A DNA stretch of 64,000 bases from Symbiodinium microadriaticum (taxonomy: Eukaryota > Sar > Dinophyceae > Suessiales > Symbiodiniaceae): positions 589,094 to 653,093 of the forward strand of contig LSRX01000286.1 of the NCBI GenBank assembly GCA_001939145.1, read 5' to 3'. Positions 22,986 to 33,390 of the stretch are shown here, in pieces (the first letter of the stretch is position 1; every line of letters starts with the position of its first letter). The notes beneath the pieces are model-generated. The model ran no database searches, was not told the origin of the DNA, and saw nothing but the letters and a program-made list of their open reading frames with translations. A program made the position numbers and the translations under genes.

Positions 22986-23874
22986 GAATTTGGGGAGCCT
23001 AACTATGGCTCAGGTAAGATTGGTTTCCCTGTCTCACCACATCAAATCTCTCATGCAGAGCAGGACACTTTCGGGGAATGCTTGACACTTCCCTTCAAGT
23101 ACCTACTATCTCATGAGATCTGCTGTGCATGCCTTAGCCGAACTTCTGTGTCCCGAAACCCTGTGTAAACCCTAAACCCTACACACTGTTTCTATGTCCC
23201 AAGCAATTGCTGAGCCGCACCATGCCTCGCTACTGAGAGGATGATCTGCAGGGGAGCACGGGACATCGTTGCCAATGCGCCATGGCCGCAGTTGGTCTTA
23301 ACATAAGTCGATTATAGTGACTATAGTGGCATGTACCAGGATTTCGCAGCATTCGACGTGATCATCATGGATTTTTTTAGGATCTTAAGCAGCTATAATT
23401 AGGCTTCAACAGATGTTGCATGTTCATCAAGTTTCGCGGCTTGTAAGAGGATTGCTGGAGGATTCCAAGAAGCTCGTGGCCCCAAAGGAGTTGTTGGTCC
23501 CAGTTCTTTCAGTCTTAAACCCTAAAAGCCCTAGACCCTAAAACACCCTAAATCCTAAACTTCCTAAACCGGGACCAAGTTAAAAAAAAGCATCGCGTGA
23601 AGCTTCCGGCTTCGTGCGCTCTGGGTTAGGATTCAGGGTGTAGGGTTGAGGGGATTATGCATTTTGGACCGGATGTTCAACCGCCATGCCCAATCGCTTT
23701 TTATACAGAATGTAGACTCTTGGTCCCATTGCTCAGGACCTGTTTATTCGGCTTAAGATCTGAACGCTTCTCCGGTTTTTCATGTTTGGACATGTGGGGC
23801 TAGACATCAGATGCCTACAGTGCCCTTGCCAATTCCGACCTTAAAAGCCCTGGTTTGATGCGTCTAGCTTTCTG

Positions 23875-23953
23875 ATATAAATCCTGCATTACCCATAATA
23901 GGAATATTCCAAAGTTCCGGTCCTTGTAGTAATGCAGGATTTATGTCATCAAC
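23875..23953. mobile_element. Family F copy, shortened centre
   Basis: Left TGATATAAATCCTGCATTAC, right GTAATGCAGGATTTATGTCA. Confidence 0.78.
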
Positions 23954-24009
23954 AGTACGTATAGTAACCGTGTTGCACCTTTTGGATTATCTTCTTCTGA
24001 GCCCAGCAG

Positions 24010-24091
24010 GACGGGGGCGCAGCATCACGCTTGGCCACATTCTGCCTCTCCTACGCATATGCGGACATGGAGGACGCTGTTGAGAGTCAAA
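24010..24091 (+). CDS. Candidate exon, unrecognised
   Basis: It follows CCAGCAG and encodes DGGAASRLATFCLSYAYAD and MEDAVESQ. Protein-like composition is strong; the 3' edge is not fixed. Confidence 0.48.
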
Positions 24092-24586
24092 GGGGATGGC
24101 ACCGAACTCCTAAGCCCATAAACATCCCCTCACTCACCCTATATGACAGCAGAAAATATGAAACTTATACCCATCATAAATAATAGGATCGTCTATGTAC
24201 ATAGTATACGTATACATACGTAGATATACATATATAACTCCCAAGCACGAATTCTAAACCCGGTGCATGAAAATAATGTGGCGGCGTATTTAGACCCACA
24301 AAGTAACCCCAAAAGGTTGGAAAGCGGATTAAGGCCAATTCGTGCAGGGATTCCCTATCTTTGACTCTTACTAAGGACTGAGGCTATTGGGCTTGGGCTT
24401 CTACTGTTATTCAACATGAATGCGTGGCTTCCAGATCTAACCCTAAACTCCCAAACCGTATGCGCCTAACATCCTGGGCATGAAAAATGAAAGTAAATAG
24501 GGTAAATATCCCGGTTTAAACCCTGGACACAACCCTGTACTAAAGAACCTTGCAAACCTTGGATTGAACCTCCCCGCCTCGTGCAG

Positions 24587-24644
24587 GAATGTACCTCGCG
24601 TACCTTCTGTGATGCCAATCCGGAGGACCCCTCTGCCTCAAAGG
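24587..24644 (+). CDS. Candidate cysteine-containing exon
   Basis: It follows TCGTGCAG and encodes ECTSRTFCDANPEDPSASK. The inferred donor is the GTTTAGGG of a telomere-like tract. The phase fits the exon at 25356. Confidence 0.48.
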
Positions 24645-25355
24645 GTTTAGGGTTTAGGGTTATTGGTTATTCTCTTGTGATCTCGTGCCCCTCCTTCCAT
24701 GCAGTCATGCTATGTCCGCCTTGTCGGGTTCAACTATAATGTTAGGGCTGATACAGCTTGTTATCCTCTTGCACCTTAAAGGATCAAAGGACGCAGAAAC
24801 TAGTGCTACAGCAGTAAGGTAACTATTACTTACAACTACCCCCATTTTCGGGACTTGCAATCTTACTCACTAATTCCCGTGATCCTGCAAGTACCCACAA
24901 TGCAGTATACTTACAAAGGGTTTCGGTTTCAGCAGTTTTGGCACCGAAAAACAGACACGACATATCCATATAGCCCTCATATTGCACTCCTAAAGGCCCA
25001 TACATGTAGGTATTTCCCAAAGCCGTGGTAGAATCCTCGGTATGTTGTGCCCTACCTTTTTAGGGTTCCTTTTTATGGTTTCTATATATACTTCCTTAGA
25101 AAGGTAGGTCCTTTCGGCTTGTGGTAGGGCTTCAGAAGGGCTTCGTGGGTTTAGGGAAAGCTATTCGCTCTAGTGGGCGTTAGAGGGCTGGCACACAATG
25201 AGTCGGAACACGTCGATGCAAACTTTGCAGAACTTCATACCGTAACAGGCCCTAATAACCCGAAACCCTACACTTCATACCCCAATAACCCGAAACCCTA
25301 CAGTTCCTACCCGAATAACCCTTAAGACCCTAAACCCAAAAGTTCAGCAAGTCAG

Positions 25356-25405
25356 GTGAGGCCTGGAGCCTCACGCAGCCCTCTTGTCAGCAGTTCTGCT
25401 TGAAG
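25356..25405 (+). CDS. Candidate cysteine-containing exon
   Basis: It follows AAGTCAG and encodes EAWSLTQPSCQQFCLK. It needs one base from the previous exon, which 24587-24644 supplies. 3' edge uncertain. Confidence 0.35.
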
Positions 25406-25675
25406 ACTATTGGGGGGGGCAAAAAAACACCCCTAAGGGCTCAAGTCAAAGGACCTAGTCATCTTGCACTTGGACTTTTAGCATCGTCGTATTGTGGTTG
25501 GTCTCTTTAGTTCTGTTGGTATAGGGTACAGGTCATAAAGTTCCGATTCATCCTGGTAATTCCGAGTCCACTAAGTCCACTCTTCAATACAACTCAACCC
25601 GAAACCCCTAAACCCTAAAACCGCTTCAAAACGGATGTTATGATTTTGGCGCCGTCCGGGTTTGCACCCGAACAG

Positions 25676-25715
25676 GACTCTGCCTGTGACCACGCCCCGC
25701 CTGAGCTATTGCCAG
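25676..25715 (+). CDS. Candidate exon, 40 nt, GC donor
   Basis: It follows GAACAG, ends before GCAGGG, and encodes DSACDHAPPELLP. Its reverse strand has weak tRNA-like A and B boxes, judged coincidental. Confidence 0.35.
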
Positions 25716-27325
25716 GCAGGGCCCAACTAGGGTTTAGGGTTTAGGGTATGTCATAGGATCTTACAAGGACCTCGTTGAGCATTAGGGTTTAGGGGTTTAG
25801 GGTTGAGCAGAGTAGTTTTTTTTTTTGTAGGTTAGTGTTTCGGAGAGTATTTGATTAGTAGGTACTGGGATGCCGGGCTGTTAGGATAAAACCCCCTAAG
25901 TCCCAAAACCCTAGCCCCTATAAGCCCTACCAAAATAACCTCTAAACCCTAAGCCCTAAGCCTGTTTCCACTCTGAAGGATCACAGGACGCTCGAAGAAT
26001 CATGGGATGCAGTAGGTAAGGTTATAAGCACGTTTATAACCCTAGTTACCAAGTCCTATGATCGTTTACGTAAGCGCTCTGAGTCTGAAGTGCACCGCCT
26101 AATCCCCAAACAACCCCTGAACCTTATATTATAAACCCTAAACAGACCCGAATTTCCAAGCCCTAACTGCTCGTGCAGAGGCTTCTGGTCGGCTGCAGAC
26201 GAGCCCCTGTCTGTGCCACTTGTGCATCACCAACCTGGCTTTTGGGGTTTAAAGGCTGCGGGTTTAGGGCTTAGGCTGAACATTCGAAAATTCAAACGCC
26301 CGAAAGCCTAAATCCCACATGCCACATGCTCGACTTGGTCTTGTTGGGCCGCATTTCTTGTATGGACCTTGTCCCCTCGACGTGGAAAACGTAATCAGGC
26401 GGGGCGGTTAAAAGTTCGACCCCTTGAATGACAGTTGGAGATAGAATAAGTGCACACCTGAACCCCAAAATTATGTAAAACTGTAGCCTTGTATGGGTCT
26501 TGGGCCATTATTTTGCTTACTTCTGGGGGGTTTATAGGTATCAGGTTAACTCGGACTGTTGGTTTCCGCCAATGCCCTAAACTCTAAACCCTATGTCGTT
26601 ACTAGGCCATCGCAACCCTGAGCCCCTTAAAAAAGGACCTACATCCTTTACCATCGAGCTTGAACCCCATACCGTAATGTTATAGGTATTCATGTTCGGT
26701 GATACGTCTCCTTATGGTTCCCCTTAAACCGTATCAGGGACACCAAGTATACGGGATGCTTACGCCTTATAACCATGTACTCGCAAATACTACCTTCAAC
26801 CCTAAACCCCAAACCCTAAACCCTAATTTGGTTGTTTGGGGTTAAGGGTTCGTGTAATCGCTGAAGGCTCTCCTGCAAGAACAAAATGCTGAATCCTGAG
26901 ACCAATAAACCCTAAACCCTACACTAGCGCATTTAGGGTTTAGGGTTTATAATTTAGGGTTTAGGCCCTACACCCGGAACACTAGACATAAGGGCCTTTT
27001 GGTATGCGCCCGAGGCTGTCTTGTAAGAACGCGCTGCACTGCCTGGGAGGGCGGCCTGGTGCAGTTTGCGCTTCCGGGCGCGAGGCGTGAGGGTTTAGGG
27101 CGTGAAGGTTTACCTCTTTACTGTAGGGCTTAGGGCTAAGGGTATAGCATGGGGTTTAGGGTCTTTTAGGGTTTAGAGTTTTCGGATTTTTAGTTTGACG
27201 GCTTTCGGGTTTCAGGGCTTTTGGGGTTTAGGCTTTAGGGTTTGGGGCGCAGCAGAGATTCCACAACCCTTTGACTAGTGACCGCTTTATGATGGCGAGC
27301 TCTCCTTATCATAGGGTTTAGGGTT

Positions 27326-27421
27326 TACTCATAGGCTCGTTAGTTGTTCCTTTTTGGGATTACCTTATAGGATTCTAAATATGAGCCATAGAAAGGAACT
27401 ACTTAGGAGCCTATGGGTAGG
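27326..27421. mobile_element. Family G copy, opposite core
   Basis: TACTCATAGGCTCGTTAG at the left, CTTAGGAGCCTATGGGTA at the right; very similar in the centre to 1702-1803. Confidence 0.83.
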
Positions 27422-27512
27422 GTATCAGGTTGTCCGTGCCTGGCAGGGTGTTTGCCTTTGCGGGGGTGAGGATGCCGTTCGAACTGGTCGAGCAGGCCTC
27501 TCTCAGGCAGAT

Positions 27513-27620
27513 ATGGGTGGTTCTCTAAATTAGGGTCCCTTTTGGGGGTCCTTTTATAATATAAGGGTGCTGTACTATATTGGAGACCTAAAGTGCGACC
27601 CTAATTTAGAGAGTTAGCCC
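27513..27620. mobile_element. Family A inverted-repeat element, best copy
   Basis: About 100 bp with near-perfect terminal inverted repeats, GGGTAGTTCTCTAAATTAGG at the left and the complement at the right. The core reads GTGCCGTACTATATTGGGG. Non-coding and MITE-like. Other copies: 224-314, 8604-8704, 11381-11468 (eroded left), 17001-17100, 19323-19422, 22810-22904, 29641-29743, 47009-47111. The asymmetric core shows both orientations. Confidence 0.85.
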
Positions 27621-27688
27621 ATATCTCGACACGCCGAAGGCAGTTTGGTGCGTTTGACCTGGGAGATCGAAGGGGCGCGTGGCCAGGT

Positions 27689-27805
27689 ATACCCAGAGAC
27701 TCCAAAACCCCTCAATTAAGGAATATACCTTTAACTGATAATAGGAACCCAAATAAGATTTATAAGGTATATTCCTTACTTAAGGGGTTTTGGAGTCTCT
27801 GGGTA
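27689..27805. mobile_element. Family E inverted-repeat element, best copy
   Basis: Almost perfect hairpin: TACCCAGAGACTCCAAAACC at the left, the complement GGTTTTGGAGTCTCTGGGTA at the right. The arms continue through CTTAATTAAGGAATATACC. Other copies: 61278-61388, 63320-63431, and a lone right arm at 61434-61470. Confidence 0.88.
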
Positions 27806-27848
27806 TTTGACCTTCCACTCCCTGCACGTTGCACCGTTCGCATCCAAG

Positions 27849-27910
27849 GTGAGGTTTCTCGCGAGGAAGCGTTTCAGATGGTCTCTGACGGAGCTCGGCG
27901 CATCCCCTCT
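27849..27910 (+). CDS. Candidate exon, unrecognised
   Basis: It follows CATCCAAG and encodes EVSREEAFQMVSDGARRIP. A donor GTGATC is inferred, although the frame stays open a little longer. It ends in phase 0, matching the exon at 29295. Confidence 0.48.
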
Positions 27911-28319
27911 GTGATCGGCCATAAAAACTAAACCCGAAACCCTAAACCCTGTACCCCAAAACCTAAATCCTAAACCCTGAAACCCTGAACCCTAAAACCC
28001 TAAAACCCTAAACTCAGACTCGTGCTGTAGTCCAGAGACATGACGGCGCCCGGAACGGAATGGTTGTGGAGTCTCCGAATCGCTGAAGTTAGGGCCTCGG
28101 TCTTTAGGTTCGGGTTCCTTTAAGGGGTTCTGTTAAAGGGTTCCTGTAGTAGTTCTGCAAGACAGGGAGTTTATAACAAGGATTTTGTCGCCTAGGGTCC
28201 TTAATGAGGAAGTAGAGCATCTAGCAATGTATATGGGCTGCAATAATGAGGGGATGCTGGATTGATAAATCAGACTTCTATACGGGGGCACAGTGGCTTT
28301 CTCAAGGGTTACGCGGACC

Positions 28320-28412
28320 CTATACTATAAAACCTACCTTGTTTAGTTCTCCTGATTATGATTTCTTTATATATGTCCTTAAAAGCGTAGGTTCTTTACG
28401 GTCTAGGTCGGC
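28320..28412. mobile_element. Family D copy, reverse
   Basis: Ends ACGGTCTAGGTCGG; centre TGATTATGATTTCTTTATAT, shared with 19055-19142. Confidence 0.75.
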
Positions 28413-29294
28413 TCTAATTATACCAACAATTCAAAAACACTCGTCGGGTCAAAATGCCCAGCATGTAGGTAGCCTTTGGTCTTGCGCCGAAAAAACCCTA
28501 GCCCTTAAACCCTGAACCCGAAGCCCTAAACCCTATAAGCCCTGAACCATAAACCCTAAACCCCAAACCATTAAACCCTATAAGACCTAACCCCCAGCGT
28601 AGTTTGTGTTGGGGCGATAGAAGAAGAGGGCTTAGGGTCTAGAGGGGCTCTGCAAGCGGCATGCTCCTGCTTACATGGTATAGAAGCAGGAATAATGACC
28701 AATCGTGTTCCTTAGGGTTCCTTATTATATTTATACGAGAAAGGACCCCGAAACTGGGCCCCAAACCCCATTCTAATTATTAAAGGCCCATCTAAGGTAC
28801 ATGGACCCTTGGGGAATTGTCAGTGCGGATCCGGGCAGTTGCAATCAAAAGGGAAGAAACGAATGCAACAACACTCCCTAAGCCCTCAACCCCTAAACCC
28901 TAAACCCCTAAACTCTAAACCCTAATCGCTTGAAGCGACGTGAGGTGTAGGATTTAGGGACTTCGTCGGGTTTGAGGTGTTTGTACTTGAAACGTTAGAA
29001 GCCCACCTGCCCGTATGTGCTTTTGTACAGGGCCCAAAGACAGTAGCCTGCTCTAGGCTGAATTAGTTTACTAGAGCCGCATCAGGGACTTCTGACAGTG
29101 TTTCAGGAAAACCAAGGAACGTATGCAATAAGTCTGACATGCTTCTTGCTAGAAGGATCCCGAGTTTTGGCTAGTTTAAGGCCTTCGCAACGACCCAGGG
29201 TCCAAGGCTTCCAGGGTTTGGGGTAGCAGAGTTTGGGATTTGGGATATTATAGGATCGGGAAAGCCTCATATGCCCAAAACGCTGAACCCTCAG

Positions 29295-29382
29295 GGCATT
29301 GCATGCGGCTGGTGCAAAGAAAGCCACTTCAGCAGCAGCGACGGTACTTGCCAGGGGCCCAGCAGCGCTCGCGTCTTCGGGA
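29295..29382 (+). CDS. Candidate exon with CGWC motif (PSI-like)
   Basis: It follows ACCCTCAG and encodes GIACGWCKESHFSSSDGTC then QGPSSARVFG. CGWC with a later Cys is typical of PSI (plexin-semaphorin-integrin) modules of extracellular proteins. The end before GTCATC leaves phase 1, which matches the start of the transmembrane exon at 30764. A minus ORF overlaps and is less likely. Confidence 0.48.
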
Positions 29383-29550
29383 GTCATCATGCATTTAAAC
29401 ACTAAGGCTCTATGGACCTATATGGTACATATTTAGGCCTTACAGTCCTAAATATCTGCTTCAATGGAGCGTCCGGGGAAAGATGACTGTCTATGGTCCT
29501 TCTACCAATTGTCTCCTTTGTAGCTCCTGTCTTTGTTAACCATACCGAAA

Positions 29551-29766
29551 GGGGTCCATGCACTCATATTGTATGTACTATTGACCTTAATGAAATTAGT
29601 CCCTATTCAGGTACATAAGGCCCAAGTATATACTATGCCATGGGTAATTCTCTAAATGATGGTCCCTTTTAGGATCCTTATTATAAGGATGCCGTACTAT
29701 ATTGGGGACCTAAAAGGGCACCCTAATCTAGAGGGCTACCCATATGGGCCATGTGGGTACATGGAC
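29551..29766. mobile_element. Family B copy interrupted by family A
   Basis: The left part runs through AAGTATATACTAT. The distal arm GGGTACATGGACCCC appears only after the inserted family A copy. Confidence 0.78.
29641..29743. mobile_element. Family A copy nested in family B
   Basis: GCCATG lies on each side (29637-29642 and 29748-29753). The family B halves lie at 29551-29636 and 29752-29766. Confidence 0.8.
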
Positions 29767-30763
29767 CCCTTATAAGGCCAAGATCCCATCGTCAAAAGGG
29801 CAGGATCCTGTAAAGAGGCAGCCAAAACCAGACAAGCTACCATGGAAGCAAGAACTAAACCCCCCTAAACCCTAAACCCTAAACCCCGAACCCTAAAGTC
29901 CTAAAGCCTTAGATGCCCAAACCGCGATAGATGTCCCCTTGTGGGGCCATGGTGACGGAGCGGTCAAGCTAAGCCCGGAGACTTTAAAGCCTAAGCCCCT
30001 TAACCTCTAAACCCGTAAACCCTAAACCCTATAGGCCCTAGACCCTAAACTTGCCCTAAACCCTGAACCTATACCCTAAGGCGACCCTCAAAACTCAACA
30101 TGCAACCGGCCGGGACAGGCATAAGCGGCAGAAGTACGTATTGTCCTGAACCCGAAATCAAGTTTAGAGCTTATACGACCTTCATCCCTGAGGTGCCTGA
30201 ACCGGCGCACGGTTTAGGGTTTGGCGTTTGAGGGATATAGACTACAGAGTATAGGGTTTAGGGTATACCCGGCCTTGACGGTTGCATCGAAAGTAGCGGG
30301 AGCTGCTGTCCCTGGGGATTTGAAGAGGAATCCGACGGTTTGCTAAACTCTAAATCCTGGACACCACGACACCTACAGCTTTGATGAGGGTTCCTTGTTG
30401 TGATTATGTTCTGATTATACAGGTCTTAAAGAACGGTATCAGAAGGATGAAAAATCACCGTCCTTTTCATAAGGATCTAATTTGATTATGTGTCTGCATT
30501 CTTCGACCTAATTCCTTACTTGGAAGACGATGCTGCAACTCTCTCTGATTCTTCCAAATAATTACACCTGGCAACATGGCATGATTATTGCTATCGGTAC
30601 TTGCTATTCCCGGATTCTTGTCAAACAAGTCAACTTAGTCTTAAGGCACCAGAATAAAGGAATTTATAGTAAATATTACGATGTTCTTACTAATCCTAAA
30701 TCCTATACCCTAAGCCCTAAACCCTAAAAAAAATCAATGACAAGAAGCCAGATTCTGCAGCAG

Positions 30764-30863
30764 GTGTACCTTGCCAGGGGGGCGACAGCCTACCGGGCTT
30801 CTTAGCTCTTGTGGCGGTCTTGGTCATCGCGCTAGGCCTAGCGCGATACATGCCGCTGGGCCG
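30764..30863 (+). CDS. Candidate transmembrane exon
   Basis: It follows CTGCAGCAG and ends before the strong donor GTAAGT. It encodes VPCQGGDSLPG followed by the hydrophobic helix FLALVAVLVIALGLARYM, long enough to span a membrane. Placed after cysteine-rich exons on the same strand, it suggests a type I membrane protein. Confidence 0.52.
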
Positions 30864-31383
30864 GTAAGTGCGATGAGGGATGGGTCAGGGTTTCGATGGG
30901 CTTTTGACGATTGTTGCACTTTTTTTTTTTTTCTGTGTTTTGTGCTGCCAGGGTTCAGGCCTAGGAGTTTGGAATTTAAGGTTTCAGGGCGTAGGATGGC
31001 GTTTGGGGGAACCAAACTACTGACTGGCGGACTGTGGGAATGGTAGCAGTTTGTCAGCGGGGGCGGTGAGTAACCTCACTCCGGCTTGTCCCCTTCGTGT
31101 GGGTAGACATGAACCCCTATACCCTAAAGCCATAATTTACCCCTTACAGGAGCAATCGCCTAAACCCTAAACCCTAAACCCTATAAACCCTACCAATCAC
31201 CAAACAGCTGAAACCCGGGCTATGGGTTACCTTCAGGAACCTTTCGAGGAACCCTGAAGTTCCTAAATTAGGTGTACCTATCGCCCCCATTTAAAGCCTA
31301 AACCCTACACCCTAAACCCTAAACCCTATCGCTATGTCCGAACCTTTGAGACTCGAACCCTGCACATGCCCGGGAGCTTTTGC

Positions 31384-31530
31384 GGGGTTTACTGGGTTTA
31401 GGGTTTGGGGTTTAATTACTGGGTTTGGGGTTTAGAGTTTAGGGTTTGGGGTTAGGGTTTGGGGTTTGGGGTTAGGGTTTGGGGTTTGGGGTTTAGGGTT
31501 GAGGGTTTGGGGTTTAGGGTTTAGAGTATA
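31384..31530. repeat. Telomere-like tract with GGGTTTGGGGTT variants
   Basis: The TTTAGGG strand alternates with TTTGGGG and TTAGGG, the most G-rich variant tract of the window. Confidence 0.8.
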
Positions 31531-32221
31531 CTCTACTCTAAAACCATATTGCAGTCATCAGATCCTACAGTAGCGTTCGTGCTGTTGGCTTCAGACATCA
31601 CGGACTAAAGGCTGCGACAAGAATCTAGGTTTTTGTTGCCGAGTTGTTTTGGGTTTAGGGCCTAGTGTTCAGGGTTATGGTTTTAGGAGGTTTTAGGGTT
31701 TAGGTTTTATGGTATTAGGGTTCAGGGTTATGGTTTTAAGATGTATTTGGTGTTTAGGGCGTTTTGCTTGTGAATATACTACACCAGCGCAAACTTCGTG
31801 GGTGTGTAATCAAGGGTTCTACAGGGGTCTTGCAGGTTTTGTTGTAGCACGGCATAGGTCCCGGGGAGAAAAATGCTGGGTTCCAGAGGATTTGGCTGTT
31901 CGCCATGACCCCCTTGATGTGGGTACACTCCCTCTCAAAATGTGTGTAGAGGTTTTCGGGCTTAGGGTTCAATATGGTTCTGGGACCTCCTACACGTACG
32001 GCTCTTGGGCTTCGTGATCTCATTCTTGCTTTTTTGTCTTATGGCCCCTTTTTATGCTGTTCCTTATCTTCTACGGGTAGAGGTACTTAGGACAAGAGTG
32101 AGCCCGAACTCCGTGGGTGTGCCTTAGTGGAGCCTGAAGCCCGGAATCCAAGCGTCCAGTCCCCGAAGCGCTAAACAGAAGTCCCCACGTCCATAATCGT
32201 TTCCGCAGGGGAACTGCATAC

Positions 32222-32460
32222 CCCTAAACTTTAAGCCCTAAACCCTCAACCCATGCACCCTAAATCCCCAAACCCCTAAGCCTAAACCCGAATTCCTAGA
32301 CCCTAAACCCTAAACCCTATTTCCTAAACCCTAAACCCTAACTCCTAGACCCTAAACCCTAATCCCTAGGGCCTAGACCCTAACCCCTAAACCCTAAGTC
32401 CTAATTCCAAAACCCTCAACCCTAAGCCCTAATACTTATACCCTAAGCCAACTCGAAGCC
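32222..32460. repeat. Telomere-like tract, CCCTAAA strand
   Basis: Degenerate units with TCCTAGACCCTAAACCCTAA recurring; lies about 600 bp upstream of the ankyrin gene start. Confidence 0.8.
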
Positions 32461-32797
32461 CTCTTATTCCTTCTAAGCCCCGAAGCCCCATCCAAAGAAG
32501 AGATCTGGGCTCAGTCCTGACATTTAACGAACCCAGAATGCTCCAGTTCCACTACCCACCAGTGTCGTTTCTTCTAGAAGCGGGTATCCTCCCCGGGGTC
32601 TTACCTGTCGCCAAACCCCGATTCCTAACCCATAACTCTGAACCACAAGCCCTACAGAACTGTAGGAGATAACCCCAGCAATCTGGGGGGGAATATCCCT
32701 GCAGGGTTTATTACCCTAAGCCCTAAACCCTGAATCGTAGGGATTGGATCTCGAGGTTTCGTTTAGACATGCTTCCTTGGCGCAGTTTGCCCTGAGG

Positions 32798-32873
32798 GTT
32801 CCTATGGGTTCCCTATTATTCTTATATTATCATGTACCCCAAAACCCTATTCCAATTATTAAGGCCCCTACAA
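32798..32873. mobile_element. Family C element, best copy
   Basis: About 80-110 bp: GGGTTCCTA, TTATCATGTACCCCAAAACC, CTATTCCAATTATTAAGGCC. Terminal inverted repeats are weak. Related copies: 4436-4545, 28690-28808, 43378-43465, 45998-46050 (reverse, partial), 55564-55640, 58594-58670, 63455-63525. Confidence 0.65.
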
Positions 32874-33081
32874 TAGATCCTCAGGATGGTTTGGAAGTAC
32901 AAGCGTATCAGTCGGCCCTTATGCCCGTTTGCTTTTCGATGTTAAATCTGCCTCAAAGTATGCTAGACATGTCTGGAAACAGGATATTATCATCATGCAC
33001 ATGAGGACGTCTCGTTCCCTTCCAAACTGTATGGTTCAAGCTATTCAGACATCGTGTTTCGCCTGCGGCCGCCAGACTGTG

Positions 33082-33296
33082 ATGCTGCATGTCAGAATGC
33101 TGTCGGGGGAGGAGGTGGCAAGCATACCGGTGGATGAACTCCAGGATGTGAAGGCACTGAAGCGACGAATGAGCCAGCGGCACGGCCTACCCGTACGATT
33201 CAGGCAGAGACTCTTTCGATGTGATGGTCCGTCAGATGCCTTAGAGGATGCCACCATGCTGGACTCCCCTATGGACCTGGTGCTCGTCTTGCTTCC
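33082..33296 (+). CDS. Ankyrin gene exon 1, ubiquitin-like domain
   Basis: The frame stays open upstream to 32929, but the ubiquitin-like fold begins at this ATG. The exon ends in CTT CC before GTGTCT. Joining to exon 2 gives [13 protein letters not shown], the usual link to the ankyrin part in this family. Reading through instead runs into TATG microsatellite, which cannot be coding. Confidence 0.8.
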
Positions 33297-33359
33297 GTGT
33301 CTGGGAAGTCTTGATGACCTTTCTTTGCCTTTTAGAGTGCGTGTACATATAATAAATAA

Positions 33360-33390
<31 letters not shown>

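Larger units (their letters stand above)
31060..32740. other. Spacer between the transmembrane exon and ankyrin gene
   Basis: Mostly telomere-like tracts. Weak coding-like pieces at 31563-31628 and 32517-32600 have no firm edges. Confidence 0.5.

Noticed and set aside
25650-25722. tRNA-like A box (TAGCTCAGGCGGG) and B box on the minus strand
   Set aside because: The acceptor stem does not pair, the D stem partner is missing and box spacing is short; the plus strand reads as a candidate exon.
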